Shown: one piece after another, positions 33,958 to 43,774 of the stretch
Layout: every line of letters begins with the position of its first letter
How positions within the stretch are numbered: position 1 is the stretch's first letter
Assembly (NCBI GenBank): GCA_004134985.1
Contig: REGQ01000007.1
Location: 1 to 64,000, forward strand
Direction of reading: 5' to 3'
From: Paenibacillaceae bacterium
GTDB lineage: Bacteria > Bacillota > Bacilli > Paenibacillales > Paenibacillaceae
DNA: 64,000 bases
Program-made: the position numbers and the translations under genes
The notes under the pieces: model-generated
The model's database searches: none
Told to the model about the DNA's origin: nothing
Seen by the model: only the letters and a program-made list of their open reading frames with translations

Positions 33958-35695
33958 CCGGTTCTACCCCCAGTCGGATTAATAGCCTCGTCCCTTCTTC
34001 GGGCGAGCTTTCGATGTGAAGACGGTATCGGTCTCCGAACATCATTTGCAGTCTGCGGTGCACGTTCACCAGACCGATGCTGTGACCGCTTTTATTTTCA
34101 GTTAACAGCCTATCGGCATTCCCGTCGTTTCGACTATATAGTCGATCCATGAGATGGACCAGCTTTTCAGGCGTCATACCCCTGCCGTTATCTTCAATCA
34201 TAATATCCCAGCCATCTGAACCGAAGGAAGTGCCCACGAACAGGACGCCTTCTTCCTGATTCGGGACCAAGCCGTGAAAGATACTATTCTCGACTAAAGG
34301 CTGCAATGCGAACTTCGGAAGTTTATTCTCCAAGGTTAAGGGATCGATATCCATGTGAAAGGTGAATTTGTCGGGATATCGGATATGCATCAGATGAACA
34401 TAGCTCTCCAAAGCGCTAATTTCCTCTCGCAATGCAATAGGTCCAGGACTTGCCTTCAAGGAATAGTCCAGTTGTGCCGTTAAGGAAGAGACAAGTTGAT
34501 CGACTTTGTTGTATTCACCGGAGCGGGCAGCCATACTGATTGAATTCAGTGTGTTAAACAGAAAGTGCGGTTTGATCTGCGCCTGAAGCGCTAGAAAATC
34601 AGATATCTGCTTCTGTTTCTCCGATTGCTTCAGATTGTCGATGAGCTCGCGAATATGAGCGGTCATGCGATTGAAATGCTTGGCGAGCATGCCAAGCTCA
34701 TCCTGGCGATTGAGCGGAATGGAGATATCCAAGTGTCCGTCACTGACGGCGTTCATCGAGTCTGCAATCTTTCGAATGGGTCTGCTGATCAGCAAGGATA
34801 TCGTATAAGCCATCACTAAAGACAGAAGCAGCGATACGAGTCCTAGCACCCAAGTGAACGATATTGTTTTTTGCAAAGGTTTCAGCAACGCAGTTTTGTC
34901 CAGAATCCATATGACATCCCATCCGATTGCCGTATTTGTCACTCTAGTAAGGACCAGGCTTTTGCCAGAATCGGTTTTCCGCTCGGCTTGTGTCCAGTTG
35001 TCCTCAAACCACTCGGTTTTCAAGTCCATAAATTGGTAATTTCGATTAAAAACCTGATAATGTGCATAAGGAGGACGGCCAAATACAGGCTGGTGCGAGC
35101 GGTCAAGCAGAACAATATCCCCCGTGATCCGGTTGGAGGATTGGGATTGCAGAGAATCATACAACCGGGCCAAATAAAGATCAAGAAGAATGATCTTGTC
35201 GCCATCTGAGGATGGCAGCTTCATCGCAGCTGTTACAGTATAGTTGGAAGGCAGTGAAAAGTAAGGGCCGATCCAATAGACGATGCCGCTAACCTTGATT
35301 TGCTTTAGTTCTTCATTTAGAGAAGGGGTGTCGAGCAGCGCCCACTGCACATAGGAAGTGCTGGCAGCCAAGGTACCTTGCTCCAGTAAGTGGATGTTAT
35401 ACACATTGGGCATGTAAGGCAGTAGACTGTTGTTGAACCATCGAATAATCTCTTCGCTTGATCCATTCTGGAATCGGCTGTCGTTACCCACTGTAATGAA
35501 TAAATTGCGGATATGCTCCAGTGTTACATTTAAATAATCGTTCGATTTGCTGGCAATTTGTCCGGCATATTCATATTGCGCCTCCAGCAGCGAGTCCGAG
35601 GAATGCCGATAGTAGCGGTACCCTAGTAGAACGATAATCGATTCAACCATTAAAAAGGAGATAAGAAACACTTTCACAGCGATTCGGCGTCTCAT
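33932..35695 (-). CDS. YesM-type sensor histidine kinase
   Basis: A 587-residue kinase starting MRRRIAVKVFLISFLMVESI. Membrane segments at residues ~8-28 and ~280-310 flank an outside domain, then HAMP (RPIRKIADSMNAVSDGHLDI). The phosphotransfer motif is QAQIKPHFLFN with H377. The ATPase has FALQPLVENSIFHGL and SIGLVNVHRRLQ. It is divergent from the GH16 gene and co-transcribed with the AraC-type regulator. A -10 (TATAAT, 35728-35733, minus strand) without a good -35 suggests positive control. Confidence 0.93.
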   Translation of the reverse strand: MRRRIAVKVFLISFLMVESIIVLLGYRYYRHSSDSLLEAQYEYAGQIASKSNDYLNVTLEHIRNLFITVGNDSRFQNGSSEEIIRWFNNSLLPYMPNVYNIHLLEQGTLAASTSYVQWALLDTPSLNEELKQIKVSGIVYWIGPYFSLPSNYTVTAAMKLPSSDGDKIILLDLYLARLYDSLQSQSSNRITGDIVLLDRSHQPVFGRPPYAHYQVFNRNYQFMDLKTEWFEDNWTQAERKTDSGKSLVLTRVTNTAIGWDVIWILDKTALLKPLQKTISFTWVLGLVSLLLSLVMAYTISLLISRPIRKIADSMNAVSDGHLDISIPLNRQDELGMLAKHFNRMTAHIRELIDNLKQSEKQKQISDFLALQAQIKPHFLFNTLNSISMAARSGEYNKVDQLVSSLTAQLDYSLKASPGPIALREEISALESYVHLMHIRYPDKFTFHMDIDPLTLENKLPKFALQPLVENSIFHGLVPNQEEGVLFVGTSFGSDGWDIMIEDNGRGMTPEKLVHLMDRLYSRNDGNADRLLTENKSGHSIGLVNVHRRLQMMFGDRYRLHIESSPEEGTRLLIRLGVEPDEDHLDRR

Positions 35696-35769
35696 TCAAC
35701 TAGTCCCCCCTAGCGTTCTTCATCTCTATTATAGTTATTTTACGGGGGAAAGTTAGCGGTACAGTGAAC

Positions 35770-35835
35770 TTTGTTGAATTTTGAATGATTTTGTTGAATT
35801 TTGAATGCCACGAGAAGATCGGATCAAGTGATAAT
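35770..35835 (+). promoter_or_regulatory. 20-bp-period direct repeat, candidate YesN site
   Basis: TTTGTTGAATTTTGAATG occurs exactly twice, at 35770-35787 and 35790-35807, a period of 20 bp or two helical turns, as AraC-type activators prefer. Directly after it comes a poor -35 and a good -10 (GATAAT, 35830-35835) toward the GH16 gene. The site also lies upstream of the kinase -10 on the other strand. It could therefore activate both divergent units. The link to the local YesN protein is inferred from position. Confidence 0.7.
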
Positions 35836-35878
35836 GGGAATGTTGTTACTATTTTGTGATAATCGGGGGGGATTTGCG

Positions 35879-38800
35879 ATGTATCGGAAATTGAAACGTA
35901 TGCTTCACTGTAGTCTCGCACTTCTGTTGTTTACAAGTATTTGGCTTACTGGCACTTATGAAGTGGCCGCTGAAGCCGCTTATGCTGGCGAAACTGTCCA
36001 AAAAACGATCATTATTGATAACGACAATGACGGTTCGCCCAATATACCGGATGGATTGGTGACGACGACTAAGGGATATTTCAGCTCGGGGATGCTGGGC
36101 GGAGGCTCGAAAAATTGGCTGGCGTATGCCAACGGTGCACAAAACGCCAATACAAATACAGCGTATGCGACATACACGCCTTCCTTAAGCGAGCAAGGCT
36201 TCACGCTGGGAACTTACCGGGTGTCAGTATGGGTCGTGCAAAGAACAGCCACAAGCGCACGGCTTATGACCGAGGTGTATCGCAATGGCGAGTCAACGAA
36301 GGCAGCCTTTGACAATGCTGCTCCTGCTGGAGGCTGGGTGGAACTCGGTATCTTCGACTTTGAGGGTGCTGGGGAAGAGCATGTTAAACTCTCCAGAGAT
36401 CCGGATGGCCCGAAAGGCTATTTCAACACGGACTCGGTAAAGTTCGAGAAGCTTCCGTCGCGGATTCATACGCTGAGCGATCTGAAGGTAGGCGACACGT
36501 CGATCTTGCAGCCGTTGGTAACGGATTATACCCATTATGTCAGCAATGCAGTTAGCGAGGTGTTGATTTCACCGACAGCAACAGACCCGACCGCGGAGAT
36601 TGTGATCAATGGCTTGATCCTTGACAACGATGATCCCAATGTGCTGATTCCGCTCCATATCGGGGACAATGAGGTTACTATTGATGTCAAGGCGCAAAAC
36701 GACAACTTCACGAAGCGATATACCTTAATTATTAAACGTTCTGCCGGGAACAACACGGACACGGAGCTTAGCGCGCTACAACTCAATGGGAGTGATCTGC
36801 AAGGGTTCGAACCAAGTAAAACGACTTATACAAGTACTGTGCAGCATGAAACGGCATCCGTTTCGATAGTTCCTACCACATCTCATGCCGATGCCTCCCT
36901 GAAAGTGAATGGTAGCGCTGTCAATTCGGCTTCGCCGGCTATCGTGAATTTATCCGTTGGGAACAATGTGATTGAAATCCTGGTGACTGCTCAAGACCCT
37001 GCTTATACTCAGGTTTATGTTCTGAATCTAGTCCGTCAGAGTGATGACGCGACACTAACGAAGCTGCAGATTAATGGACAGGAGCTGACGAGGGGCTACA
37101 ATACTTTACCTGGACAGAATCAATCTCCAGGCTTTGAATCGCATGTTACCGAGTACGCTTATGAGGCGCCGGCAGGGGTGAGTGAAATCGTCGTCACTGC
37201 ACAGACGAGCCATTCGAACGCAATCGTGCTTGTTAACGACATCCCTGTAAGCGCTAGCAATGAATCTTCCCCGATTGCACTGCATCACGGCGTACAATCG
37301 GTGGAAGTGGAAGTAAAGGCGGAGGACCGTTCCTACAAGCAGCAATATAACATTACGGTAGGCAAGGGAAACCACACGTACGGCAAGCCGGTAAAGGCTT
37401 CTCAAGAATATTATTTGACGCCGGGCAAGCATGCAGTCGATGGCGATGGGACTACGGAATGGCGAAACGTGCTGGCTGACGGAACACCATACGTGTGGCT
37501 GGAAGTGGATCTGCTCCGCAGCACATCGTTTGACCGGGCAGTGGCAGCCTTTTATAACTATGCTGATATGAAAAACTTCAAGATTCAATATTCAGACGAC
37601 GGCTTGCAGTGGGAAGACGCTTATGTCAGCAATTCCTCACCATCTGCCCTGGAGAGTGTCAGCTTTGCAGAAGTGACAGCTAGGTATGTACGGTTCTATG
37701 CCGATAAAGCGAAGGATCTGGTGTTTACTGGGTTGTACTCCTTTGAAATTTATGGGGAAACGCAGCCTTCTGACGAACCGGGGGCCAATTACGAGCGGTT
37801 GGGCGATATCACCTTATCGAAGAATGGCCCTATAGCGTTCGATCCGTATGCTACAGATTATACGATTGTCACGAATGACGATCTGACGGTAACGGCTGTT
37901 AGAGGAACAGCGGGGCAAGTTGTAAGCATAGACGGACAAATTCGTGACAGTCTGCTGATTGCCAAGGAATCCTTATTCGGCGGAGCTCGAATTCTCCCGA
38001 TCGAGGTGAGTTCCCCAGACGGAAGCCGCAGTATGGTCTATCGCCTTCATATTGAACTTGTTCCTTCTGTTCCCGGCTCAGGCTATACGCTAGAATTCGA
38101 GGATGAGTTTGAAGGTACTGAATTGAATAATGATCTATGGTACTACCGGACAGGCAGCAATTCTTATACAGATAATAAGAAGGAAAATGTGTCTGTATCG
38201 GACGGCAAGCTGAGAATCGCTTTGAAAAAGGAGCCGGAAGGCAGTGGTGGCAAGCCTTACTCTGGCGGGGGGATCATTACAAAACCACTTCTGGGCTACG
38301 GCTACTACGAGACTCGCTTCAAGCAATGGGATAAAGCTGGCTTCCACAGTTCCTTCTGGATTGCTGGAATGAATCAGCGTGTAACGGTTCTTGATGGGGA
38401 TCAGTTATATTCTCCTTCGACCGATTATCAGGTGAACGAGATCGACGGATTCGAGATCGAGACCTCGGCGCCAAAGGAAATTCTGACAGCAGCGCATTAT
38501 TGGTGGCCAGAAGATACTCATCTCGTCTACGTTCCGTATACGACCTATGAAGAAGTGGATTCGTCTGATGATTACCATACGTACGGCATGGAATGGACGC
38601 CGACCAAGATTAAATATTACGTGGATGGGCGTATGTTTCGGGAAGAATACTATCCCGGACCTCACGGAGCGGGAACTCAAGGAAGGGGTCAGCATCTATG
38701 GCTGACGTCACTGGTTTATCAGATGCCTGTTGACGATGAGCATCTGCCTGCCGAGGTTACGTACGATTACTTCAGGTTCTATACGAAGGATTATGGGTTG

Positions 38801-40507
38801 GAGGCGCCTGACGATGCCGTCATTGTGGATAATGAAGATCCAGGCTACTCGGAAACAGGCAATTGGTCTTCCACACCGTATGCTTTCGGTTATATGGATA
38901 ACGATACCAGGTATACACGCACCGTTGGTGATCAAGCACAATGGAGCAAGGAACTCGAAGTCACTGGGAACTACGAGGTCAAAGTGTGGAATCCTTCCTT
39001 CCATAACAATACGACCCAAGCGGAATATAAAGTGCAGCATGCCGATGGCGAAGCAGTTGTCGTAGTGGATCAGAAACTGGGCGGGCAGCAGTGGATCTCG
39101 CTTGGTACGTATCGCTTCAATCAAGGTGTGAATGCTTTGGTCAAGTTGACTGCCAAGGACACGGCCTATCTCCGGACGGATGCTGTCATGTTCGCACTAC
39201 AGTCTGATGGAACGGGTCCAAATCCGAATCCTGATTCTGGTCCCAATCCTCCAGGTGGATATGGGTACGCCCCAAATACAGGACGTCCTATCACTTCAGG
39301 AAGTTCAAGCTTGATTCGTGAAGAAGAGGATGAAATCCAGATTGAACTGGAGTCTAAGCGGGAGGGGGAGAAGGCGGTGTTCCAGCTCTCCGCTGATCAG
39401 CTTCGCAAGGCCAGAGCGATGGTTGGCGCTGCCGGAGCAGGCTCGGAGGGGAAGAAAATCCGTCTTTATGCGGAGGAAACGCAGGGAATGCAGCTGCTGG
39501 AGATTCGTATGCCGGGCGAGGCTGTCACCGAGGGAACAGGTGCAACGACGCTGGAAATAATGACGAAGCACGGGCGAGTAAAGCTGCCAGACGATATGCT
39601 CGAAGCGGTTGGCCCAGTGGAGAGCGTAAGTCTGTCGATTGGTCCGGCAGATGTAAGCAAGTGGTCGAACGACGCTGCGGCAGCTGTTGGCGGCCGTCCT
39701 GCTCTGGAGCTGAAACTGTCGGTTAACGGCAAGCCTTACCAATGGAACAACAGCCGTTCGGCTGTTACTGTGTCCATTCCGTATACGCCGACAGGGGATG
39801 AAGTGGAGGGGCATGAGCACTTGGTCGTTTGGGATGTGGATGAGGATGGCAAGGGGACTCCGATTGCGAATGGGAGATATAACCCGCTCACAGGGATGAT
39901 TACTTTTACTACGACACAGCTCAGTAACTTTGCAATCGCTTATGTGGTGCCGGGCTTTACCGACATGAACGAAGCGGAGTGGGCCCGCAAGGCGGTTGAG
40001 GTTCTAGGGGCAAAGGGAATCGTGCAAGGGACCGGCGAGCGCGTCTTTACACCGCAAGCGGCAGTTACTCGCGCGGAATTCATCACTTTGTTGATGAGGG
40101 CGCTGAGCTTTGTGAATCCGACTGGAAACCCGGGAGGCTTCAGCGATGTGGCCCCCACCTCCTACTATTACGATGCTGTAATGACGGCTCTGCAATTCAA
40201 TATTGTACAGGGCTACGAGAACGGCAGCTTCCGTCCGGATGCAAAGATCACCCGAGAGGAGATGGCTGTATTGATCGTGCGCGCTATTGGGCAGCTGCAA
40301 GCGGGGCTGCAGACCGCTGACTCTGCGCTTGAGAAATTCGCGGATGGTGACAAGGTATCGCCGTTTGCCAGGGAAAGTGTTGCCGCCATGGTCGGGTCGG
40401 GCATCATGATAGGTGACAAGGGACAATTGCGGCCTCTAGACGGATTGACCAGAGCCGAGGCGGCAGTGCTGCTTTATCGCGTGTACAACCGCCTTGGCAG
40501 CAAATAA
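35879..40507 (+). CDS. secreted SLH-anchored GH16 glycosidase, multidomain
   Basis: A 1542-residue surface enzyme. Start ATG 35879 follows a GGGGGG site; upstream in-frame codons lack one. A signal peptide spans residues ~1-36. Domains in order: a golvesin/Xly-like beta-sandwich (~41-193), three cadherin-like repeats (~198-498), a discoidin/CBM32-like domain (~499-627), a fourth cadherin-like repeat (~640-730), GH16 (~734-973), a second golvesin-like domain (~979-1107), a linker rich in Pro, Asn and Gly, a beta domain, and three SLH motifs (~1357-1540). GH16 catalysis is shown by EIDGFE (E854, D856, E859). SLH motifs would bind cell-wall polymers. It should cleave an external beta-glycan; the exact substrate cannot be read from sequence. 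It opens the operon that follows. Confidence 0.92.
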   Translation: MYRKLKRMLHCSLALLLFTSIWLTGTYEVAAEAAYAGETVQKTIIIDNDNDGSPNIPDGLVTTTKGYFSSGMLGGGSKNWLAYANGAQNANTNTAYATYTPSLSEQGFTLGTYRVSVWVVQRTATSARLMTEVYRNGESTKAAFDNAAPAGGWVELGIFDFEGAGEEHVKLSRDPDGPKGYFNTDSVKFEKLPSRIHTLSDLKVGDTSILQPLVTDYTHYVSNAVSEVLISPTATDPTAEIVINGLILDNDDPNVLIPLHIGDNEVTIDVKAQNDNFTKRYTLIIKRSAGNNTDTELSALQLNGSDLQGFEPSKTTYTSTVQHETASVSIVPTTSHADASLKVNGSAVNSASPAIVNLSVGNNVIEILVTAQDPAYTQVYVLNLVRQSDDATLTKLQINGQELTRGYNTLPGQNQSPGFESHVTEYAYEAPAGVSEIVVTAQTSHSNAIVLVNDIPVSASNESSPIALHHGVQSVEVEVKAEDRSYKQQYNITVGKGNHTYGKPVKASQEYYLTPGKHAVDGDGTTEWRNVLADGTPYVWLEVDLLRSTSFDRAVAAFYNYADMKNFKIQYSDDGLQWEDAYVSNSSPSALESVSFAEVTARYVRFYADKAKDLVFTGLYSFEIYGETQPSDEPGANYERLGDITLSKNGPIAFDPYATDYTIVTNDDLTVTAVRGTAGQVVSIDGQIRDSLLIAKESLFGGARILPIEVSSPDGSRSMVYRLHIELVPSVPGSGYTLEFEDEFEGTELNNDLWYYRTGSNSYTDNKKENVSVSDGKLRIALKKEPEGSGGKPYSGGGIITKPLLGYGYYETRFKQWDKAGFHSSFWIAGMNQRVTVLDGDQLYSPSTDYQVNEIDGFEIETSAPKEILTAAHYWWPEDTHLVYVPYTTYEEVDSSDDYHTYGMEWTPTKIKYYVDGRMFREEYYPGPHGAGTQGRGQHLWLTSLVYQMPVDDEHLPAEVTYDYFRFYTKDYGLEAPDDAVIVDNEDPGYSETGNWSSTPYAFGYMDNDTRYTRTVGDQAQWSKELEVTGNYEVKVWNPSFHNNTTQAEYKVQHADGEAVVVVDQKLGGQQWISLGTYRFNQGVNALVKLTAKDTAYLRTDAVMFALQSDGTGPNPNPDSGPNPPGGYGYAPNTGRPITSGSSSLIREEEDEIQIELESKREGEKAVFQLSADQLRKARAMVGAAGAGSEGKKIRLYAEETQGMQLLEIRMPGEAVTEGTGATTLEIMTKHGRVKLPDDMLEAVGPVESVSLSIGPADVSKWSNDAAAAVGGRPALELKLSVNGKPYQWNNSRSAVTVSIPYTPTGDEVEGHEHLVVWDVDEDGKGTPIANGRYNPLTGMITFTTTQLSNFAIAYVVPGFTDMNEAEWARKAVEVLGAKGIVQGTGERVFTPQAAVTRAEFITLLMRALSFVNPTGNPGGFSDVAPTSYYYDAVMTALQFNIVQGYENGSFRPDAKITREEMAVLIVRAIGQLQAGLQTADSALEKFADGDKVSPFARESVAAMVGSGIMIGDKGQLRPLDGLTRAEAAVLLYRVYNRLGSK

Positions 40508-40606
40508 TGAAATATTGAAGCTTTTTGTGAAAAGTTGAACGACGATGACGGTTTGCAGGTTGTACAATAAATGTATAGCAGTACGTATTCTACTGGGGGA
40601 AAGACA

Positions 40607-42127
40607 ATGAACGTGAATCGATGGCAGACTGCTCTCGCTTTAGTGATAGGCTTCTTGCTGGTTGCAAGCTTCACAGGTTGCTCGTTTTCCCCTGCAAACC
40701 CGAATTCCACCGTGCCGAGCACACAAGCAGGGGTCAGGCTGGAAGTGCTGGTGAGTGCACTTAACAATCTCCCGTCTGATCCTGCGATGGATAGGATCAA
40801 GAGGGAACTGGATGAGGCGCTCGGCATTGACTTGAAAATTACAGCGATTGTCGGAGATGAGGATTATAAAAATCAGCGTAGTCTTCGTCTGGCCAGCAAT
40901 ACGTCGGCAGACCTGTTCTACGTAGATCGCAGGGATATGATCAAGCTTTCGCAGCAGGGTAAACTGTTGGATTTGACGCCTTACATGGATGAGCTTCAGG
41001 AGACGAAGCAATTCGTTGGCGGCGACGAGACGATGACGACTGGCACCTATAGCGGCAAGGTCTTCGGCATTCCTAAGACGTCTCCGGCCCCGCAGTTCAC
41101 GTTATGGGTACGTGAAGATTGGTTGGAGAAAGTCGGTATGCAGCCCCCATCAACACTCGGTCAACTCATGGAAGTGATGAAGGCTTTCACGGAACAGGAC
41201 CCTGATGGCAATGGCAAGCATGACACTTACGGCTTTACGGGCAATCCGCAATTTAACGCGCTGGATCAGCTTTTTGGAGCTTACGGCACAACATTTCCGG
41301 GCAAATTTTACATCAAAGACGGCCAGCTCATTAATTCGCTCTACGATCCCCGCATGAAACAAGCGCTTGAATTTATGAAAGAGATGGTGACGACAGGTGT
41401 TGTCGATCCTGATTTCCTGGCGAATACGAAGGGGCAACAGAAGGACAAGGCCTATCAAGGTCAGGTCGGACTGCTTAATTTTAACTGGCCGATCGTGGTC
41501 AACAGTGATGCGGTCAAACAAATCAGCACCTTCCAGCCGGAAGCCAGGTGGATTCAACTATCAGCCCCTGTTGGCCCTGGCGGCGCATACAACGGATACG
41601 ACGATTTCAGCGCGCGCAGCATTCTTGTGATGCCCGCTACGCTCCAGAAGGAGCCGGATAAATTGCGGAAAATCATAGAGCTGTTGAACTATCTCTCTTC
41701 AACGGAGGGTTCCAGACTCGTACAGTATGGTCTTCAGGGCGTTCATTATCAGTTGGCAGAAGAGGAGATCATGCCGACAGAGAACATACGCGATGTCGTC
41801 TATTCACATCTTTATCAATTGCTCGGCCGGGATGAGATGACGTATCTTCGCACCAAGTTTCCAGATGCGGAGCCTTACTATAGTTTTGCTATCGACCAGC
41901 CGAGGCTGAAGGTGTATGACGCTTTCATCGAACTGCCGCAAAGCTTTAATGCTGCGGATGCCAATCGGTACATTATGGAAGAAACGTTCAAGTTTATTAG
42001 CAATAAACGGCCGTTAGCGGAGTATGACGATTTCGTCGGCACACTGGAGAAGGCGTATCATTATACACAGTACATGGAAGCGGCTGTCAAGCAGCTGGCC
42101 GAGCAAGGCTTTTTGCAAAATGAATAA
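40607..42127 (+). CDS. sugar-binding lipoprotein 1 of the GH16 operon
   Basis: A 506-residue LplA-type solute-binding protein. Start ATG 40607 follows GGGGGAAAG; the upstream in-frame ATG has no such site. The signal peptide ends at lipobox FTGC. Typical patterns are WVREDWLEKVGMQPPST and DPDGNGKHDTYGFTGN (a calcium-loop-like stretch seen in this group). A second, diverged binding protein lies later in the same operon at 45674, with only one permease pair between them. Confidence 0.93.
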   Translation: MNVNRWQTALALVIGFLLVASFTGCSFSPANPNSTVPSTQAGVRLEVLVSALNNLPSDPAMDRIKRELDEALGIDLKITAIVGDEDYKNQRSLRLASNTSADLFYVDRRDMIKLSQQGKLLDLTPYMDELQETKQFVGGDETMTTGTYSGKVFGIPKTSPAPQFTLWVREDWLEKVGMQPPSTLGQLMEVMKAFTEQDPDGNGKHDTYGFTGNPQFNALDQLFGAYGTTFPGKFYIKDGQLINSLYDPRMKQALEFMKEMVTTGVVDPDFLANTKGQQKDKAYQGQVGLLNFNWPIVVNSDAVKQISTFQPEARWIQLSAPVGPGGAYNGYDDFSARSILVMPATLQKEPDKLRKIIELLNYLSSTEGSRLVQYGLQGVHYQLAEEEIMPTENIRDVVYSHLYQLLGRDEMTYLRTKFPDAEPYYSFAIDQPRLKVYDAFIELPQSFNAADANRYIMEETFKFISNKRPLAEYDDFVGTLEKAYHYTQYMEAAVKQLAEQGFLQNE

Positions 42128-42145
42128 AGGAAGGCGGTGCTTGAT

Positions 42146-43774
42146 ATGAAAAGCGGTCTGCAGGACGTCGTGCTTGCGAAGGACTTCGGGGCAGTGCCGA
42201 ATGATCCCGCTGATCAGGCGGAGGCGCTGCGTAAAGCGGTTGCCTATGCGGCGGCAAATGGAAAATCATGTGTGCTGCTGGAGCCAGGAAACTATTTCCT
42301 GCACAGCTTCGTGGTTGATAAGCAGGCTGCGCGCAAGGAGTGGGGGCAAAGGCATCTATGGCTGCAAGAGATTCATGGCTTGACGCTGGAAGGAGCGGTG
42401 GATCAGGACGGCAATCCGGCATCGGCTTTGATCGGCTGTCACAAGGGAGAGAATGAAGTCTATTTGCCTGCCATCCTATGGGCGGAGCGGTGCAACAGCT
42501 TGCAGCTTCGCAATTTAAAGTTCTCCCGTGAGCCGGCGTACTCCAGTGCCGGGGTCATCGTTGATAAAGGGGAGAATTATCTAGTTGTAGAGGTTTTCGA
42601 GGGAAATCCTTGTATTGACGGGATGGCATGCTATTGCGCCAACCGCTTCGACTTAAAGGCAGGCGCTTTGGTCGGGGAGAGCGTAACCTATGGACAGGGT
42701 GCCGGGGTGAATTGGCGTCGCGTTGAGGGAGGCGAAGGACGTCGGCTAAGGCTGGATAGTGCGGCGGCAGCAAAGCAAGTGGCTCTCGGCGAAGGGCTGT
42801 CGTGGCATTTTGGCGCGAATACCGAATTTCAGCTGCAGTTCAAGGAATGTCGGGACTTGCAGCTTGATAATATGCATACGGTTAGCTCGAACGGATTTGC
42901 CATGCAAACCGAGTGCTGCGACGGAGTCAAAGCAAGTCGTGTGCGATTCCGACCAGAGGGGAAGCTGTTGTTCACAGCGCCCAGAGATGCATGGAAAATC
43001 TATAAGTGTGAAGGGGACTTCGAGATTGAGCAGATGGTGGTGGAGGGCGTTCGCATGGACGGCCAAAATATGCACAGTACCTTCCTGCTGGTCGATGAGG
43101 TTATCGATCGTCATAGATTGCGGCTATGGGCCAAATGGAGCTATGCACCGCTCCGCGCTGAAACTGGCATGACCTTCTACAGTGGCGATGAACGTTTGCA
43201 AGGCAAACTTCGCTCATGGAGCGCTGATGGCCAGGGCAACGGCGGTCATTACTACTTGGTTGAGCTGGAAGAGCCGTTGGATCTTCCACAGCTCAAGGAG
43301 GCACATGCGGTCCCATCCTGCTGGGAGCTGAATTCTTATACAATCAGGCATTCGGAGTTCCTCAATATTGCAGGCTGCGGGCATATCGTCAAGTATAGCC
43401 AAGTTACAATTGAAGATGTTTCCTACCGCAATTTGATGAACGCCGGTATCTGGATCGGTGCGGAGTGGAGCGAGTTCTATGAGGGCGGGCATCCACAAGG
43501 GATTACGATCAGGCGATGCAGCTTTGATAACTGCGGGTATACGCCGCGTTGCGGTGTAACCGGAGGGATAGGGATACGAACGGAGGGGCTGAAGGGAGTA
43601 TACAACCGAGATATTGTGATTGATGATTGCGCGTTCCAACGTGTTCCTGTCGGGGTAGATGTTCATCAGGCGGAAGGCGTTCGCCTTGTACATAATCACT
43701 TTCATGACAATGTTGAGCAGCCCTACAGGATTAACCCGGATACAGCTAGACGGATTGTCATTGAGAGGGAGTGA
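42146..43774 (+). CDS. right-handed parallel beta-helix protein, paralogue 2
   Basis: A 542-residue protein without a signal peptide, so probably cytosolic. The first part resembles the start of pectate-lyase-like helices (DFGAVPNDPADQAEALRKAV and LLEPGNYFL). Blocks shared with the protein at 30677 include FTAPRDAWK (residues 276-284), VEGVRMDGQN and SxFLNIAGCGHIV. These conserved acidic residues are candidates for the active site. The layout recalls GH110 enzymes, as an analogy only. ATG 42146 is chosen over GTG 42137, which is too close to the AAGGAAGG site. The stop overlaps the next permease's GTG start by 4 bases, so coupling is likely. Confidence 0.87.
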   Translation: MKSGLQDVVLAKDFGAVPNDPADQAEALRKAVAYAAANGKSCVLLEPGNYFLHSFVVDKQAARKEWGQRHLWLQEIHGLTLEGAVDQDGNPASALIGCHKGENEVYLPAILWAERCNSLQLRNLKFSREPAYSSAGVIVDKGENYLVVEVFEGNPCIDGMACYCANRFDLKAGALVGESVTYGQGAGVNWRRVEGGEGRRLRLDSAAAAKQVALGEGLSWHFGANTEFQLQFKECRDLQLDNMHTVSSNGFAMQTECCDGVKASRVRFRPEGKLLFTAPRDAWKIYKCEGDFEIEQMVVEGVRMDGQNMHSTFLLVDEVIDRHRLRLWAKWSYAPLRAETGMTFYSGDERLQGKLRSWSADGQGNGGHYYLVELEEPLDLPQLKEAHAVPSCWELNSYTIRHSEFLNIAGCGHIVKYSQVTIEDVSYRNLMNAGIWIGAEWSEFYEGGHPQGITIRRCSFDNCGYTPRCGVTGGIGIRTEGLKGVYNRDIVIDDCAFQRVPVGVDVHQAEGVRLVHNHFHDNVEQPYRINPDTARRIVIERE

